A stretch of DNA of 42,415 nt, taken from Clostridiaceae bacterium (GTDB taxonomy: Bacteria; Bacillota; Clostridia; Saccharofermentanales; UBA5734). The stretch is from contig JAAYNF010000131.1 of assembly GCA_012520975.1 (NCBI GenBank), forward strand, positions 1-42,415. Direction: 5' to 3'. This document shows positions 15,938-24,332 of the stretch, piece after piece. The number at the start of each line of letters is the position of its first letter. Position 1 is the first letter of the stretch. The notes under the pieces are model-generated. The model was given only the letters and a program-made list of their open reading frames with translations, was not told where the DNA came from and searched no databases. The position numbers and the translations under genes were made by a program.

Positions 15938-17395
15938 TCAACCACGGAGAATCGGCTGGCGGGCCGCCCTCAATTCGTCCGGTCGGCTGACCGGTGTGTT
16001 GTGTGGAGCCGTGTGCAGCAGCTCGGGTCGGGTTTTGGCCTCATGGGCAATGGCCAAGAATGCCTCGGCCAACGCATCCAGGCTTTCCCGATCCTCGCTC
16101 TCGGTCGGTTCGATCATCATGGCTTCCTTGACGGTCAAGGGAAAGTAAACCGTCGGCGGATGAAATCCATAGTCAATTAAACGCTTGGCCACATCCATGG
16201 CCGACACGCCGTAAGGCTTGAAATTGCTGGCAGACAGGACAAATTCATGCATGCAAGGCGTCTCGTACGGCATATCGAATGCTTGGCTCAAACGGCTTTG
16301 CAGGTAGCGGGCATTAGCCACGGCGGCTTCCGAAACCTCACGCATACCGCTGGTTCCATTGGCCAGAATATAGGCGTAAGCACGGATCAATACCGCAAAG
16401 CTGGCGTGGAAGCCCCTCACCCGACCGATGCTCAACGGACGCTGCTCATCCAGAAACAGACGACCATCATCCGTGGAACTGATAACCGGAACCGGAAGAA
16501 AAGGCTCAAGAAAAGATGCCACGCCGATCGGGCCGGCGCCGGGTCCGCCACCGCCGTGGGGAGAGCTGAAACTTTTATGCAAATTGAGATGTACGATATC
16601 AAAACCCATGTCTCCGGGACGCGCCTGCATCAGAATGGCGTTGATGTTGGCGCCATCATAATAAAGCAGGCCGCCTGCCTCGTGAACCCGATCGGCGATT
16701 CGCCGGATGTCCTTTTCAAAAAGTCCGAGGGTGTTGGGGCAGGTCAGCATGAGACCGGCGGTTTCATCGTCAAGGGCCTCCTCAAGGGCATTGAGGTCGA
16801 CCAAGCCATCCGGTCCGGACCGGATTTCCCGTATCTCAAAACCGACCATTGCGGCGGATGCCGGGTTGGTGCCATGGGCCGAGTCCGGAATAATGATCGT
16901 ACGCCGCTTGTGGTCGTTGCGGCTAAGGTGCCAGGCCCGCATCAGCAATAGGCCGGTCAACTCCCCATGGGCTCCGGCGGCCGGCTGAAAGGTCATTCGG
17001 TCAACACCGCAAATCATGCACAGCTGTTTTTCCAGCTCGGCCAGAAGCTCGAGACACCCCTGTGTGGTTTCCGGGATCTGAAGAGGATGAACACCGGCAA
17101 AGCCCGGAAGAGCCGCCAGATCTTCATGTACTTTTGGATTGTATTTCATGGTGCAGGAGCCAAGGGGATAAGGCCCATTGTCCACACCGAAATTCTTGTC
17201 GGACAGTCTTGTGTAATGACGAACAACCTGATTTTCCGCCAAATTCGGGATTTCCGGCGGTGCCGGCCGAAGATTGTCGGATCCCAGCACAGCAGCCAGA
17301 TCCATCGGAGCCGAATCATCTGCCGGGAGCAGACGACCGGTCGTTTCCTGTCCCTCGTATTCGAAAATTAATTTAACCGGAGCATCGGTATTCAT
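15938..17395 (-). CDS. gcvPB: Glycine dehydrogenase (decarboxylating) subunit 2
   Basis: PLP-containing half of the P-protein of the glycine cleavage system, which decarboxylates glycine and passes the aminomethyl group to lipoyl-GcvH. The 485-aa length is normal. The PLP-binding lysine lies in 'LNLHKSFSSPHGGGG'; 'GPYPLGSCTMKYNPK' and 'PAAGAHGELTGLL' are typical of the subunit. The ATG at 17395 overlaps the gcvPA stop as ATGA, so the two halves are co-translated; the 68-residue upstream extension in the ORF track is spurious. The split P-protein is typical of Gram-positive and Thermotoga-type bacteria. Confidence 0.97.
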   Translation of the reverse strand: MNTDAPVKLIFEYEGQETTGRLLPADDSAPMDLAAVLGSDNLRPAPPEIPNLAENQVVRHYTRLSDKNFGVDNGPYPLGSCTMKYNPKVHEDLAALPGFAGVHPLQIPETTQGCLELLAELEKQLCMICGVDRMTFQPAAGAHGELTGLLLMRAWHLSRNDHKRRTIIIPDSAHGTNPASAAMVGFEIREIRSGPDGLVDLNALEEALDDETAGLMLTCPNTLGLFEKDIRRIADRVHEAGGLLYYDGANINAILMQARPGDMGFDIVHLNLHKSFSSPHGGGGPGAGPIGVASFLEPFLPVPVISSTDDGRLFLDEQRPLSIGRVRGFHASFAVLIRAYAYILANGTSGMREVSEAAVANARYLQSRLSQAFDMPYETPCMHEFVLSASNFKPYGVSAMDVAKRLIDYGFHPPTVYFPLTVKEAMMIEPTESEDRESLDALAEAFLAIAHEAKTRPELLHTAPHNTPVSRPDELRAARQPILRG

Positions 17396-18792
17396 GATTT
17401 CCACCCCCTGTCCCGACGGTAGGCGCCGATCAGATCGATCAGACGATTGATATCCGACCGGCGGCGTTTCTCGGTTGCGGCCAAAAGCCATCCTCCCGGA
17501 ACGCCTGATCCGCCCTCCAGATTGGCCAGATCCAAACCCCCGATTATTCCATGCGTCGCCAAATAACGATTCAGATCCGTACCGGTTGTTTCGTTCCAAG
17601 TTTCAGGATTCAATCGGACGGCAAATTCTCGGAAGAAAGGACGGTCATGAACAGGCAAAAACCAACCGGTTTCACAAAGGGCTTGACGCAGGGATGCGGC
17701 TTTGCGAGCCGATTGGCCGGCGGCTTCCACCAGACCGTTTGCGCCGAGCAGCGCGGCCTGCATGGTGACCGCCAAAGCGCATAGCGCCTGATTGGTGCAG
17801 ATGTTTGAGGTGGCCTTTTCACGCCGGATGTGCTGTTCCCGCGCCTGAATGGTCAAGACAAAGGTTCGTCGGCCGTGCCGGTCCACCGTTTCGCCGCAGA
17901 TTCGGCCCGGCATACGACGCAAGAGGGATTGGCGGGCGGCCAGATAGCCGGCATATGGGCCGCCAAAAGACAGCGGCAGACCCAAAGATTGCGCATCACC
18001 CACAGCGATATCCATACCGGCTTGTCCGGGGGTCTTAAGAACGGCCAAACTCAGCAGGTCGCAGCTGGCAATGGCCAGCGCGCCGGCCTGATGGGCCAGT
18101 GCGGCAATGGCAGGCAGGTCCTCGATCAGTCCAAAGAAGTTGGGGCTTTGGACCAGCACGGCCGCCGTCTGTTCGTCCGGCGGCTGTTTGGCCAACGCAT
18201 CGGCCCAGGATCCATCCGGACCGGCCGGCAAAAAATCAACCTCTCCGCCGTTGGGCGGCAGATAGGTAGCGATGACCTCCCGGGTATGCGGGTGAACAGT
18301 GTCGGCCACAATAATACGGTTGCGTCCGGTGGCCCGGCAGGCCATCAACAAAGCCTCGGCCGCCGCGGTTGCGCCGTCGTACATCGATGAATTGGCGATG
18401 TCCAGATCGGTCATGCGACAGACCAAACTCTGAAATTCAAAAATTCCCTGCAAGGTTCCCTGGCTGACCTCCGGTTGATACGGTGTATAGGAGGTGTAAA
18501 ACTCCTGACGAAGCAGCAGATGACGGATGGCGGCCGGCTGATAGTGGTCATAGGCTCCGGCGCCAAGAAAACAAATATGGTCGGCGGCCGGAAGATTGCG
18601 ATCGGCCATTGCCCGCAACCGGTCGATCAGGTCGGGCTCGTTGAGCGGACCGTCCAATTGCGGACAGCCCTCCGGATAGTCCAAACGAAGATCCTGCGGC
18701 ACACTGTCAAAAAGCTGCTCCGGCGGCGGCAGACCGGCGTCGGATAGCATTTGAGCCCGTGACTTGCGGTTTGAGGGGACAAAACCTGCCAT
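17392..18792 (-). CDS. gcvPA: Glycine dehydrogenase (decarboxylating) subunit 1
   Basis: The non-PLP half of the split P-protein; it forms an alpha2beta2 complex with GcvPB. The 466-aa protein begins MAGFVPSNRKSRAQML and contains the characteristic 'CFLGAGAYDHYQPAAIRHLL' (quoted in part: FLGAGAYDHYQPA), 'FYTSYTPYQPEVSQGTLQ' and 'SMYDGATAAAEAL' segments. The start follows GGAGG and lies two bases after the gcvH stop. No anomalies are seen. Confidence 0.97.
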   Translation of the reverse strand: MAGFVPSNRKSRAQMLSDAGLPPPEQLFDSVPQDLRLDYPEGCPQLDGPLNEPDLIDRLRAMADRNLPAADHICFLGAGAYDHYQPAAIRHLLLRQEFYTSYTPYQPEVSQGTLQGIFEFQSLVCRMTDLDIANSSMYDGATAAAEALLMACRATGRNRIIVADTVHPHTREVIATYLPPNGGEVDFLPAGPDGSWADALAKQPPDEQTAAVLVQSPNFFGLIEDLPAIAALAHQAGALAIASCDLLSLAVLKTPGQAGMDIAVGDAQSLGLPLSFGGPYAGYLAARQSLLRRMPGRICGETVDRHGRRTFVLTIQAREQHIRREKATSNICTNQALCALAVTMQAALLGANGLVEAAGQSARKAASLRQALCETGWFLPVHDRPFFREFAVRLNPETWNETTGTDLNRYLATHGIIGGLDLANLEGGSGVPGGWLLAATEKRRRSDINRLIDLIGAYRRDRGWKS

Positions 18793-18794
18793 AC

Positions 18795-19181
18795 TCAACC
18801 CTCCGAATCGCAAAAGGCTTCATAGGCCGCCGCGTCCATCAGAGAATCAAGCTCGGAAAGATGATCCGGTCGGATCACCACAAACCAGACGGCATAAGGA
18901 TCCTCCGTCAGCTGGTCTAATTCATTATCGATTTCTGTTCGCGATTCGACAATTTCGCCGGTGAGCGGGCTCAGAATATCCGCCGCAACCTTAACCGACT
19001 CAATGGCGCCGACCGCCTGGCCGGGCACAACACGCCGACCGGGTGAAACCGCTTCGGCGAATACAAGTTCACCAAGTTCGTTTCGAGCATAATCGGTAAT
19101 GCCGATCGTTGCCAGACCATCGGCAAACCGCACCCATTCATGACTGCGTGTGTACAAAAGATCTTCCTTGACAATAGCCAT
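18795..19181 (-). CDS. gcvH: Glycine cleavage system H protein
   Basis: Lipoyl carrier that shuttles the aminomethyl intermediate between the P, T and L proteins. The 128-aa length is normal. The lipoylated lysine lies in 'AIESVKVAADI', preceded by the typical 'YTRSHEWVRF' N-terminal region and followed by 'PLTGEIVESRTEIDN'. AGGAGG stands 8 bases before the ATG. It sits 26 bases after gcvT. The L protein and the lipoate ligase are not in this window. Confidence 0.97.
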   Translation of the reverse strand: MAIVKEDLLYTRSHEWVRFADGLATIGITDYARNELGELVFAEAVSPGRRVVPGQAVGAIESVKVAADILSPLTGEIVESRTEIDNELDQLTEDPYAVWFVVIRPDHLSELDSLMDAAAYEAFCDSEG

Positions 19182-19207
19182 TTTTCATCCTCCTAAATGA
19201 TGCTCTT

Positions 19208-20299
19208 TTAACCACGTTTGACAAAGGGCAGGGAACAAACCTCAAAAGGCTCGTCCTTGTCCCGGATTCGAACCAGGACACTACCATCGATGACGGTTGT
19301 TGCTTCCACCGACGCCAAGGCAATGCCCCGCTCAAGGGTCGGTGAATAACCGCCGGAAGTCACGGTTCCAATCGGTTTGCCGGATTGGATCAGCGGGTAC
19401 CCCTGTCGAGGAATGGTCCGACCAAGGGCTTTCAATCCGATTAGTTTTCTGGATTGGCCGGCGGTCGCCAAGGCCTCCTGTCCGACAAAACCGGGTTGCG
19501 GCTTGGCGGAAAAGACAAACCGCTCCAAACCGGCATCCAAGGGACTGATGTCCGGAGACAGCTCATGACCGTAGAGCGGCAAAGCCGCTTCGAGGCGCAG
19601 CGTATCTCTGGCGCCCAATCCAGCCGGAACAGCGCCGGCCTCCAGCAACTTTTGCCAGAGATCATGCGCCTGGGCCGGTGGCAGATAAATTTCGAAGCCG
19701 TCTTCGCCGGTATAGCCGGTTCGTGAAACCAGCCAATCGGGCGCCGAATCCGGTTGTAAAAACCGAAACGGCCGCAACCGCGAGACTTCCGGGATGATGG
19801 GGAACAAAAGATCTTCGGCATTGGGACCCTGCAAGGCCAATTGGGCATAATCCGCCGAGCGATCCTCAACTTGCGGCAGAGGCTTTTCTGCCGCCGCCCA
19901 AGTTTTTGCAACCAGCTGAATGTGGGCCAGATCCGTAGCGGTATTTGCCGCGTTGACCACCAGCAAATACCGATCCTCAGACAACGGATAAACGATCAGG
20001 TCGTCAACGGTTCCGCCCCTCTCATTGCACATGGCCGAATAAAGGGCCCGCCCGGACTGGACTCCGCTCATGTTCCGCGTGAGGAGATAATCAAGAAAGT
20101 CGAACGCGCCCGGGCCGGAAACCAAGATCTCACCCATATGGGAAACATCAAACAAGCCGACCGCCCGGCGCACGGCCAGATGTTCCTCGCGGATGCCGGA
20201 ATACTGCATCGGCAAGCGCCAGCCGGCAAAATCCATCATTTTGGCGCCCAGTTCCAGGTGGGCATCATGAAGCGGTGTTTTACGTTGTTCGTTACTCAA
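19208..20299 (-). CDS. gcvT: Glycine cleavage system T protein (aminomethyltransferase)
   Basis: Transfers the methylene group from GcvH to tetrahydrofolate, releasing ammonia. The 363-aa protein has the folate-binding N-terminal part ('MMDFAGWRLPMQYSG', 'LFDVSHMGEI'), 'VVNAANTATDLAHIQ' with the catalytic Asp, and 'RTGYTGEDGFEIYLP'. Translation starts at TTG (20297-20299) with AAAGGAGA upstream, and this TTG overlaps the apt stop as TTGA. The glycine cleavage genes are therefore directly coupled to apt. I see no glycine riboswitch upstream of gcvT, where there is no room, or of apt. Confidence 0.97.
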   Translation of the reverse strand: MSNEQRKTPLHDAHLELGAKMMDFAGWRLPMQYSGIREEHLAVRRAVGLFDVSHMGEILVSGPGAFDFLDYLLTRNMSGVQSGRALYSAMCNERGGTVDDLIVYPLSEDRYLLVVNAANTATDLAHIQLVAKTWAAAEKPLPQVEDRSADYAQLALQGPNAEDLLFPIIPEVSRLRPFRFLQPDSAPDWLVSRTGYTGEDGFEIYLPPAQAHDLWQKLLEAGAVPAGLGARDTLRLEAALPLYGHELSPDISPLDAGLERFVFSAKPQPGFVGQEALATAGQSRKLIGLKALGRTIPRQGYPLIQSGKPIGTVTSGGYSPTLERGIALASVEATTVIDGSVLVRIRDKDEPFEVCSLPFVKRG

Positions 20300-20823
20300 A
20301 GGGGATTCTCCTTTACTTTCAATAGGGAATATGTCGGATATCCGGCTAGTTTTTCCCGACCACCCAGACCGTCGAGTTCAATAAAAAAGGCGACAGCGGC
20401 CACCTCGCCACCCAGCTCCTCAACCAAATGACAATTGGCCAGCGCCGTACCGCCCGTTGCCACCAAGTCGTCCACGATTAATACTCTCATGCCCGGCTCA
20501 ATGGCATCGACATGAAGCTCGAGAATGTCGGTTCCATATTCCAGCTCGTACTGTATCTCAACGGTTTCGGCCGGTAGTTTCCCCTTTTTACGCACCGGCG
20601 CAAAACCGCGTCCGGTTGCATAGGCCAAGGGCGCACCCACTAAAAATCCGCGGGATTCGGCACCGACGATCAGATCAAAATCAATCGGCCGAACCAACTC
20701 GGCCATGCGGTCGATAGCCAATTTAAAGGCCTGGGCATTTTTGAGTACGGTGGTAATGTCGATAAAGTCGATACCGGCTTTGGGAAAATTGGCAACGTGC
20801 CGAAGCTCTTTTACCAGATCCAT
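20296..20823 (-). CDS. apt: Adenine phosphoribosyltransferase
   Basis: Salvages adenine to AMP using PRPP. The 175-aa product starting MDLVKELRHVANFPKAGI has the usual Apt N-terminus. It also has 'DLIVGAESRGFLVGAPLAY' and the PRPP loop 'VLIVDDLVATGGTALA'. I prefer the ATG at 20823, with GGAGGG about 10 bases upstream, to the TTG at 20862 of the ORF track. Apt normally lies near relA in Bacillota; here it is the first gene of the gcv-gat operon. Confidence 0.95.
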   Translation of the reverse strand: MDLVKELRHVANFPKAGIDFIDITTVLKNAQAFKLAIDRMAELVRPIDFDLIVGAESRGFLVGAPLAYATGRGFAPVRKKGKLPAETVEIQYELEYGTDILELHVDAIEPGMRVLIVDDLVATGGTALANCHLVEELGGEVAAVAFFIELDGLGGREKLAGYPTYSLLKVKENPL

Positions 20824-20882
20824 GGCAAGCAGTCCCTCCATAAAATGATCAGCCTGAGACAACTGCGTCGCAGGCCATTAAC

Positions 20883-20888
20883 ATTATA
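20883..20888 (-). promoter_or_regulatory. Likely -10 box of the apt-gcv-gat operon
   Basis: A perfect TATAAT on the minus strand lies about 60 bases before the apt ATG, in the divergent gap with the DUF4349 gene. The -35 region at 17 bases (CAGATT) is poor, so the call rests on the -10 box and the context. Confidence 0.4.
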
Positions 20889-20978
20889 CCTTAAAGTCCG
20901 ATGATAATCTGCTTTTAGGTTGGATCTTGTTCAATTTTTCTTGACTTTTGCTCCTTCACGCAATGATTATGATGGTTA

Positions 20979-21007
20979 TTGATTGTTTTTGAGAATTGAC
21001 ATAAGAT
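20979..21007 (+). promoter_or_regulatory. Possible promoter of the DUF4349 lipoprotein gene
   Basis: TTGATT (20979-20984) and TAAGAT (21002-21007) are separated by 17 bases, each matching four of six consensus positions. The predicted transcript start lies about 70 bases before the ATG. Another isolated TTGACT occurs at 20941 without a matching -10. Confidence 0.4.
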
Positions 21008-21081
21008 GAAAGCGTAGGTTCCCTTGCCAATTATTTTTGACCAAACCAAATACAACTATGAAAGAAGGGTATGGTATACAT

Positions 21082-22020
21082 ATGAAACGTCTGATGATTT
21101 TCCTGTTATGCCTGACTCTGCTGGCTTTCATCTTCGCCGGTTGCGCCTCTTCCTCTTACCCAAATAAAGATCGAGACTATGCACAGGAAGCGCCAGGCAA
21201 CGTAGCCCCTCCCCTTGATTCCAAAGGCGAGCCTAGGGAGGATTACACCGAAATACCCCAATCCGCGACCGTTCAGCGAAAAGTCGTCAAAAATGCCTCC
21301 CTTGGTCTGGAGGCCGCAAATGTCAGCGACACCTATGCCGCCATCCTGCATTATGTTGAGGGTCTGGGGGGCTATGAGTTTAGTCGCTCACAACAAGTTC
21401 GCGAGGATACAACAACCATCTATGCCGTGATTAAAGTCAAACCGGAACAGCTTGATGCCGTAATCGATCACATTGGCACTTTATGCCAGATCATCAAAAC
21501 GCAGACCTCCAGCAGTGATATCACGGCCGACTATTATGACGCCAAAACCCGCTTGGCGACCATGGAGAGATCCCTGACAACCTACTATAACTTTTTGGAA
21601 TCGGCGAAAAATATTGAGGAAAGCCTTCTGGTTCAACAGCAGATCAACGAATTGACCGTCAGGATCGAATCTCTCAAAGGGCAAATCAGCTTGTGGGATA
21701 GCCTCTTGGCCGAATCCACCCTTGAAATCACATTGCGACAGTTGACCGATCCCGTGCAGACACGTCGGGAAATCAGCTGGTCTACCCTGTCCTTCGATGA
21801 CATGGGTTACCTGATCAAAACCGGTTTAAGCTGGCTGCTTAAAGCCATCGCCGTGGTGCTGCAATGGTTGGCGATCATTCTGGTCATCCTCTCTCCCCTT
21901 TTGATCATCGCGGCAATCGTGCTTATCTTGATCTTCCGCCGTCGGCGCCGGAAAAAGATTTTATCGGAAAAAAGCCGGCACGCGCAACAGGCCGACCCCG
22001 GTCAAGATCGCGAAAACTGA
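21082..22020 (+). CDS. DUF4349 domain-containing lipoprotein
   Basis: A 312-aa surface lipoprotein of unknown function. It starts with a lipoprotein signal peptide ('LLAFIFAGC', lipidated Cys at about residue 20). Next comes a DUF4349 ectodomain with 'VVKNASLGLEAANVSDTYAA', 'LGGYEFS' and a coiled-coil-like helix ('IEESLLVQQQINELTVRIES', about 185-215). A C-terminal transmembrane segment ('VLQWLAIILVILSPLLIIAA') precedes a basic tail RRRRRKK. The protein is thus anchored at both ends. The ATG at 21082 is chosen because it starts the signal peptide; the upstream TTG of the ORF track would mask it. It stands alone between two minus-strand operons. Confidence 0.85.
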   Translation: MKRLMIFLLCLTLLAFIFAGCASSSYPNKDRDYAQEAPGNVAPPLDSKGEPREDYTEIPQSATVQRKVVKNASLGLEAANVSDTYAAILHYVEGLGGYEFSRSQQVREDTTTIYAVIKVKPEQLDAVIDHIGTLCQIIKTQTSSSDITADYYDAKTRLATMERSLTTYYNFLESAKNIEESLLVQQQINELTVRIESLKGQISLWDSLLAESTLEITLRQLTDPVQTRREISWSTLSFDDMGYLIKTGLSWLLKAIAVVLQWLAIILVILSPLLIIAAIVLILIFRRRRRKKILSEKSRHAQQADPGQDREN

Positions 22021-22070
22021 GCGGATCGGCATAAGCAGGCCGGATATCGGACCGCCGTGACGCATATCTT

Positions 22071-23084
22071 TTAACAATCAATCCGGCGAAATACCGCCGC
22101 ACACCATTCGGAACGCTCTCGCTGAACCAAAAGCTCCAACCCGGCTTGGCGAGCGGCGGTCTCAACATAAGTAAATTTATCTTTAATGATGCCCGATGCG
22201 ATAAAAAGGCCGTCTTTTGCCAGCCGATTCGGAATGGAAGAGGCAAGCGCGGCAATCACATCGGCAATAATATTGGCGACGATCAGGTCATATGTTTCGT
22301 GGAGGGCATCGGAAAGTTCTCCGGCATGACAATTGATCCGGACGTCGTTTTGCGCGCAATTGGTTTTGGCGACCTCCACAGCCAGCGGGTCAATGTCGAT
22401 GGCTTCGACCAACCCGGCACCCAGCTTGGCCGCGATAATGGCCAAAATGCCGCTGCCGGTTCCGAGATCCAGCACACGATCTTCCGCTTCTGCCAATTCA
22501 TCCAAAAATTCGGCGCAAAGCGCCGTGGTTTCATGTCTGCCGGTTCCAAAAGCACTGCCCGGGTCGAGACTGATAACAATTTCATCCGGAGCGGGCGAAT
22601 AATCCAGCCAGCTGGGATTAATAACCAACCGGTCGGTCAGGTGAATGGTCTGATAGTGTTTTTTCCAGTTTTCCGCCCAATCCTCTTCGTGAATTTCCCG
22701 AAAACCAAGATAGCCGGCTCCCATATCGAGAAAACCGGAAAAATCACGGATTTTATCACGGATCATGACCTCAAGATCTTTCAGCCGGATCAAGGTTTTG
22801 GGGACATTGTCGTAAAGCCGGACCGCAAACATGTCGATCTTCCGATTACAGCGTACACCCTCGGGAAATTCAACGAAGTAAGCGCAAACCCGCACGGTTT
22901 CGCCCAGTTTATTCAGAAAATCCGTGTCCGCGTAATGGAGGCTGTTCGGAGCAGACAATATCGCCCTGATTTCTTGGGCATCTTGGACCTCAACGCCCTC
23001 GGCGCCCAATCCGGACAAGTAGTCCACCAACAAATCAGCGGCTTCATGGGTAGTGGCAAAATCCAAAGCCAGCCAGCGCATCAT
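22071..23084 (-). CDS. prmA: Ribosomal protein L11 methyltransferase
   Basis: SAM-dependent trimethylation of ribosomal protein L11. The N-terminal L11-recognition domain precedes a Rossmann methyltransferase with the PrmA signature 'LDPGSAFGTGRHETT', motif I 'VLDLGTGSGILAI' and 'DLIVANIIADVI' (the NxxA-type active-site loop). Three in-frame ATG codons cluster at the start; 23084 has AAGG at the best distance, giving 337 aa. It follows dnaJ by about 20 bases and is the last gene of the CIRCE operon, a normal Bacillota arrangement. Confidence 0.95.
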   Translation of the reverse strand: MMRWLALDFATTHEAADLLVDYLSGLGAEGVEVQDAQEIRAILSAPNSLHYADTDFLNKLGETVRVCAYFVEFPEGVRCNRKIDMFAVRLYDNVPKTLIRLKDLEVMIRDKIRDFSGFLDMGAGYLGFREIHEEDWAENWKKHYQTIHLTDRLVINPSWLDYSPAPDEIVISLDPGSAFGTGRHETTALCAEFLDELAEAEDRVLDLGTGSGILAIIAAKLGAGLVEAIDIDPLAVEVAKTNCAQNDVRINCHAGELSDALHETYDLIVANIIADVIAALASSIPNRLAKDGLFIASGIIKDKFTYVETAARQAGLELLVQRERSEWCAAVFRRIDC

Positions 23085-23105
23085 GATCATCCTTGGTACT
23101 TCTGT

Positions 23106-24242
23106 TTATTTAAAAATTTCTTTGATTTTATTGAAAAAGGATCCTCTTTTTTGATAATTTTTTTCGCTGCAACTCTGCTCAAACCGACGCAACTGCTCTT
23201 TTTGATTCTCGTCCAGGTTGCGCGGAACTTCCAAGACAACGCGGAAGCGATGATCCCCGCGCACATTGGATCGATTGAGATGAGGAATACCTTTGCCGCG
23301 CACCGTAAAGGTATCGTTGGGTTGCGTTCCCTCTCTGATGCGATACAGGTGAGGCCCGTCGATCGTGGGGACCTCAAGATCCGCCCCTAGCGCGGCTTGG
23401 GTGAATGTAATGGGAACCTCGCAAAAAGTGTTGTAGCCGTCTCGTTTGAAAATCGGATGGGGACGGACGGTGATCTCAATATAAAGATCCCCGGAAGGGC
23501 CTCCCAGCGTGCCCGGCTCTCCTTCGCCAGGCATGGTCAACATCTCGCCTTGATTAACACCGGCAGGAATCCGTACGTGAAGACTTTTGGCTTTTTGTCG
23601 GCGCCCTCTGCCATTGCATGCCGGGCAAGGATTTTTGACAATGGTGCCCTTGCCGTTGCAGGTTGGGCAGGTTCGAGAGGTCATCACCGTACCAAACATT
23701 GTCTGCTGGCGTTGGTTGACCTGACCGGTTCCTTGGCAGGCCGTACATTGATCCGGCTGCGTGCCGTCCCGGCTGCCGGTTCCCTTGCAGGTATCACAAT
23801 GGTCTTCTTTGTTAATGGTTATCTGGCGTTCGACGCCAAAAGCCGCCTCCATAAAATCCAAGGTCATGCGATATCGGAGATTGGCACCGCGTTGCGGCCC
23901 GCTTCTCCTGCGTGAACCTCCGCCGAAACCACCAAAGAAAGAGCCAAAGATATCTTCCAGATCAATGTCGAAGCCCGCGCCGCCGAAACCGCCAAAGCCA
24001 CCAAAGCCCTGACCGTCGACACCGGCATGGCCGAATTGGTCATAAGCCTTCCGTTTCTCCGGATCGCTGAGAACAGCATAGGCTTCATTGGCTTCTTTAA
24101 ACTTCGCCTCAGACTCTTTGTCCCCGGGATTCAGATCGGGATGATGTTTTTTGGCTAGGTTGCGATAAGCTCTCTTGAGCTCGTCATCCCCGGCGCTGCG
24201 GGGAACACCGAGAATTTCGTAATAGTCCCTTTTTTCGGGCAC
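23106..24242 (-). CDS. dnaJ: Chaperone protein DnaJ
   Basis: Hsp40 co-chaperone that delivers clients to DnaK and stimulates its ATPase. The 378-aa type I protein has a J-domain with the HPD triad ('KKHHPDLNPGD', about 30-40) and a Gly/Phe region ('FGGFGGFGGAGF'). It has four CxxCxGxG zinc repeats (CDTCKGTG, CTACQGTG, CPTCNGKG, CPACNGRG) and the C-terminal client-binding domain. The start codon is GTG, with GGAGG 10 bases upstream. It lies 90 bases downstream of dnaK. Confidence 0.98.
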   Translation of the reverse strand: MPEKRDYYEILGVPRSAGDDELKRAYRNLAKKHHPDLNPGDKESEAKFKEANEAYAVLSDPEKRKAYDQFGHAGVDGQGFGGFGGFGGAGFDIDLEDIFGSFFGGFGGGSRRRSGPQRGANLRYRMTLDFMEAAFGVERQITINKEDHCDTCKGTGSRDGTQPDQCTACQGTGQVNQRQQTMFGTVMTSRTCPTCNGKGTIVKNPCPACNGRGRRQKAKSLHVRIPAGVNQGEMLTMPGEGEPGTLGGPSGDLYIEITVRPHPIFKRDGYNTFCEVPITFTQAALGADLEVPTIDGPHLYRIREGTQPNDTFTVRGKGIPHLNRSNVRGDHRFRVVLEVPRNLDENQKEQLRRFEQSCSEKNYQKRGSFFNKIKEIFK

Positions 24243-24266
24243 GGTGCAAAGTCCTCCTTGCAGAAA

Positions 24267-24305
24267 GGGTAAACCGCCCGATCGATTAAGACGGGCGGAT
24301 CACCC
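24267..24305 (-). other. dnaK-dnaJ intercistronic hairpin
   Basis: A 7-bp GC stem (CCGCCCG / CGGGCGG, 24274-24298) has an 11-base loop and is flanked by GGGT and ACCC, which can extend it across a small internal loop. It is not followed by a U-tract. It therefore looks more like an mRNA stability, processing or partial-attenuation element than a full terminator. It would set dnaJ-prmA expression below that of dnaK. Confidence 0.55.
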
Positions 24306-24332
24306 TTGACCTATTCTATGAATGTCAGGTTA

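Noticed and set aside
20824-21081. Glycine riboswitch upstream of the apt-gcv operon
   Set aside because: Neither conserved glycine-aptamer sequences nor a convincing terminator/antiterminator could be seen in the divergent gap.
22021-22070. Bidirectional terminator between the DUF4349 gene and prmA
   Set aside because: Only an imperfect GC palindrome (CCGGATATCGG) without a U-tract is present.
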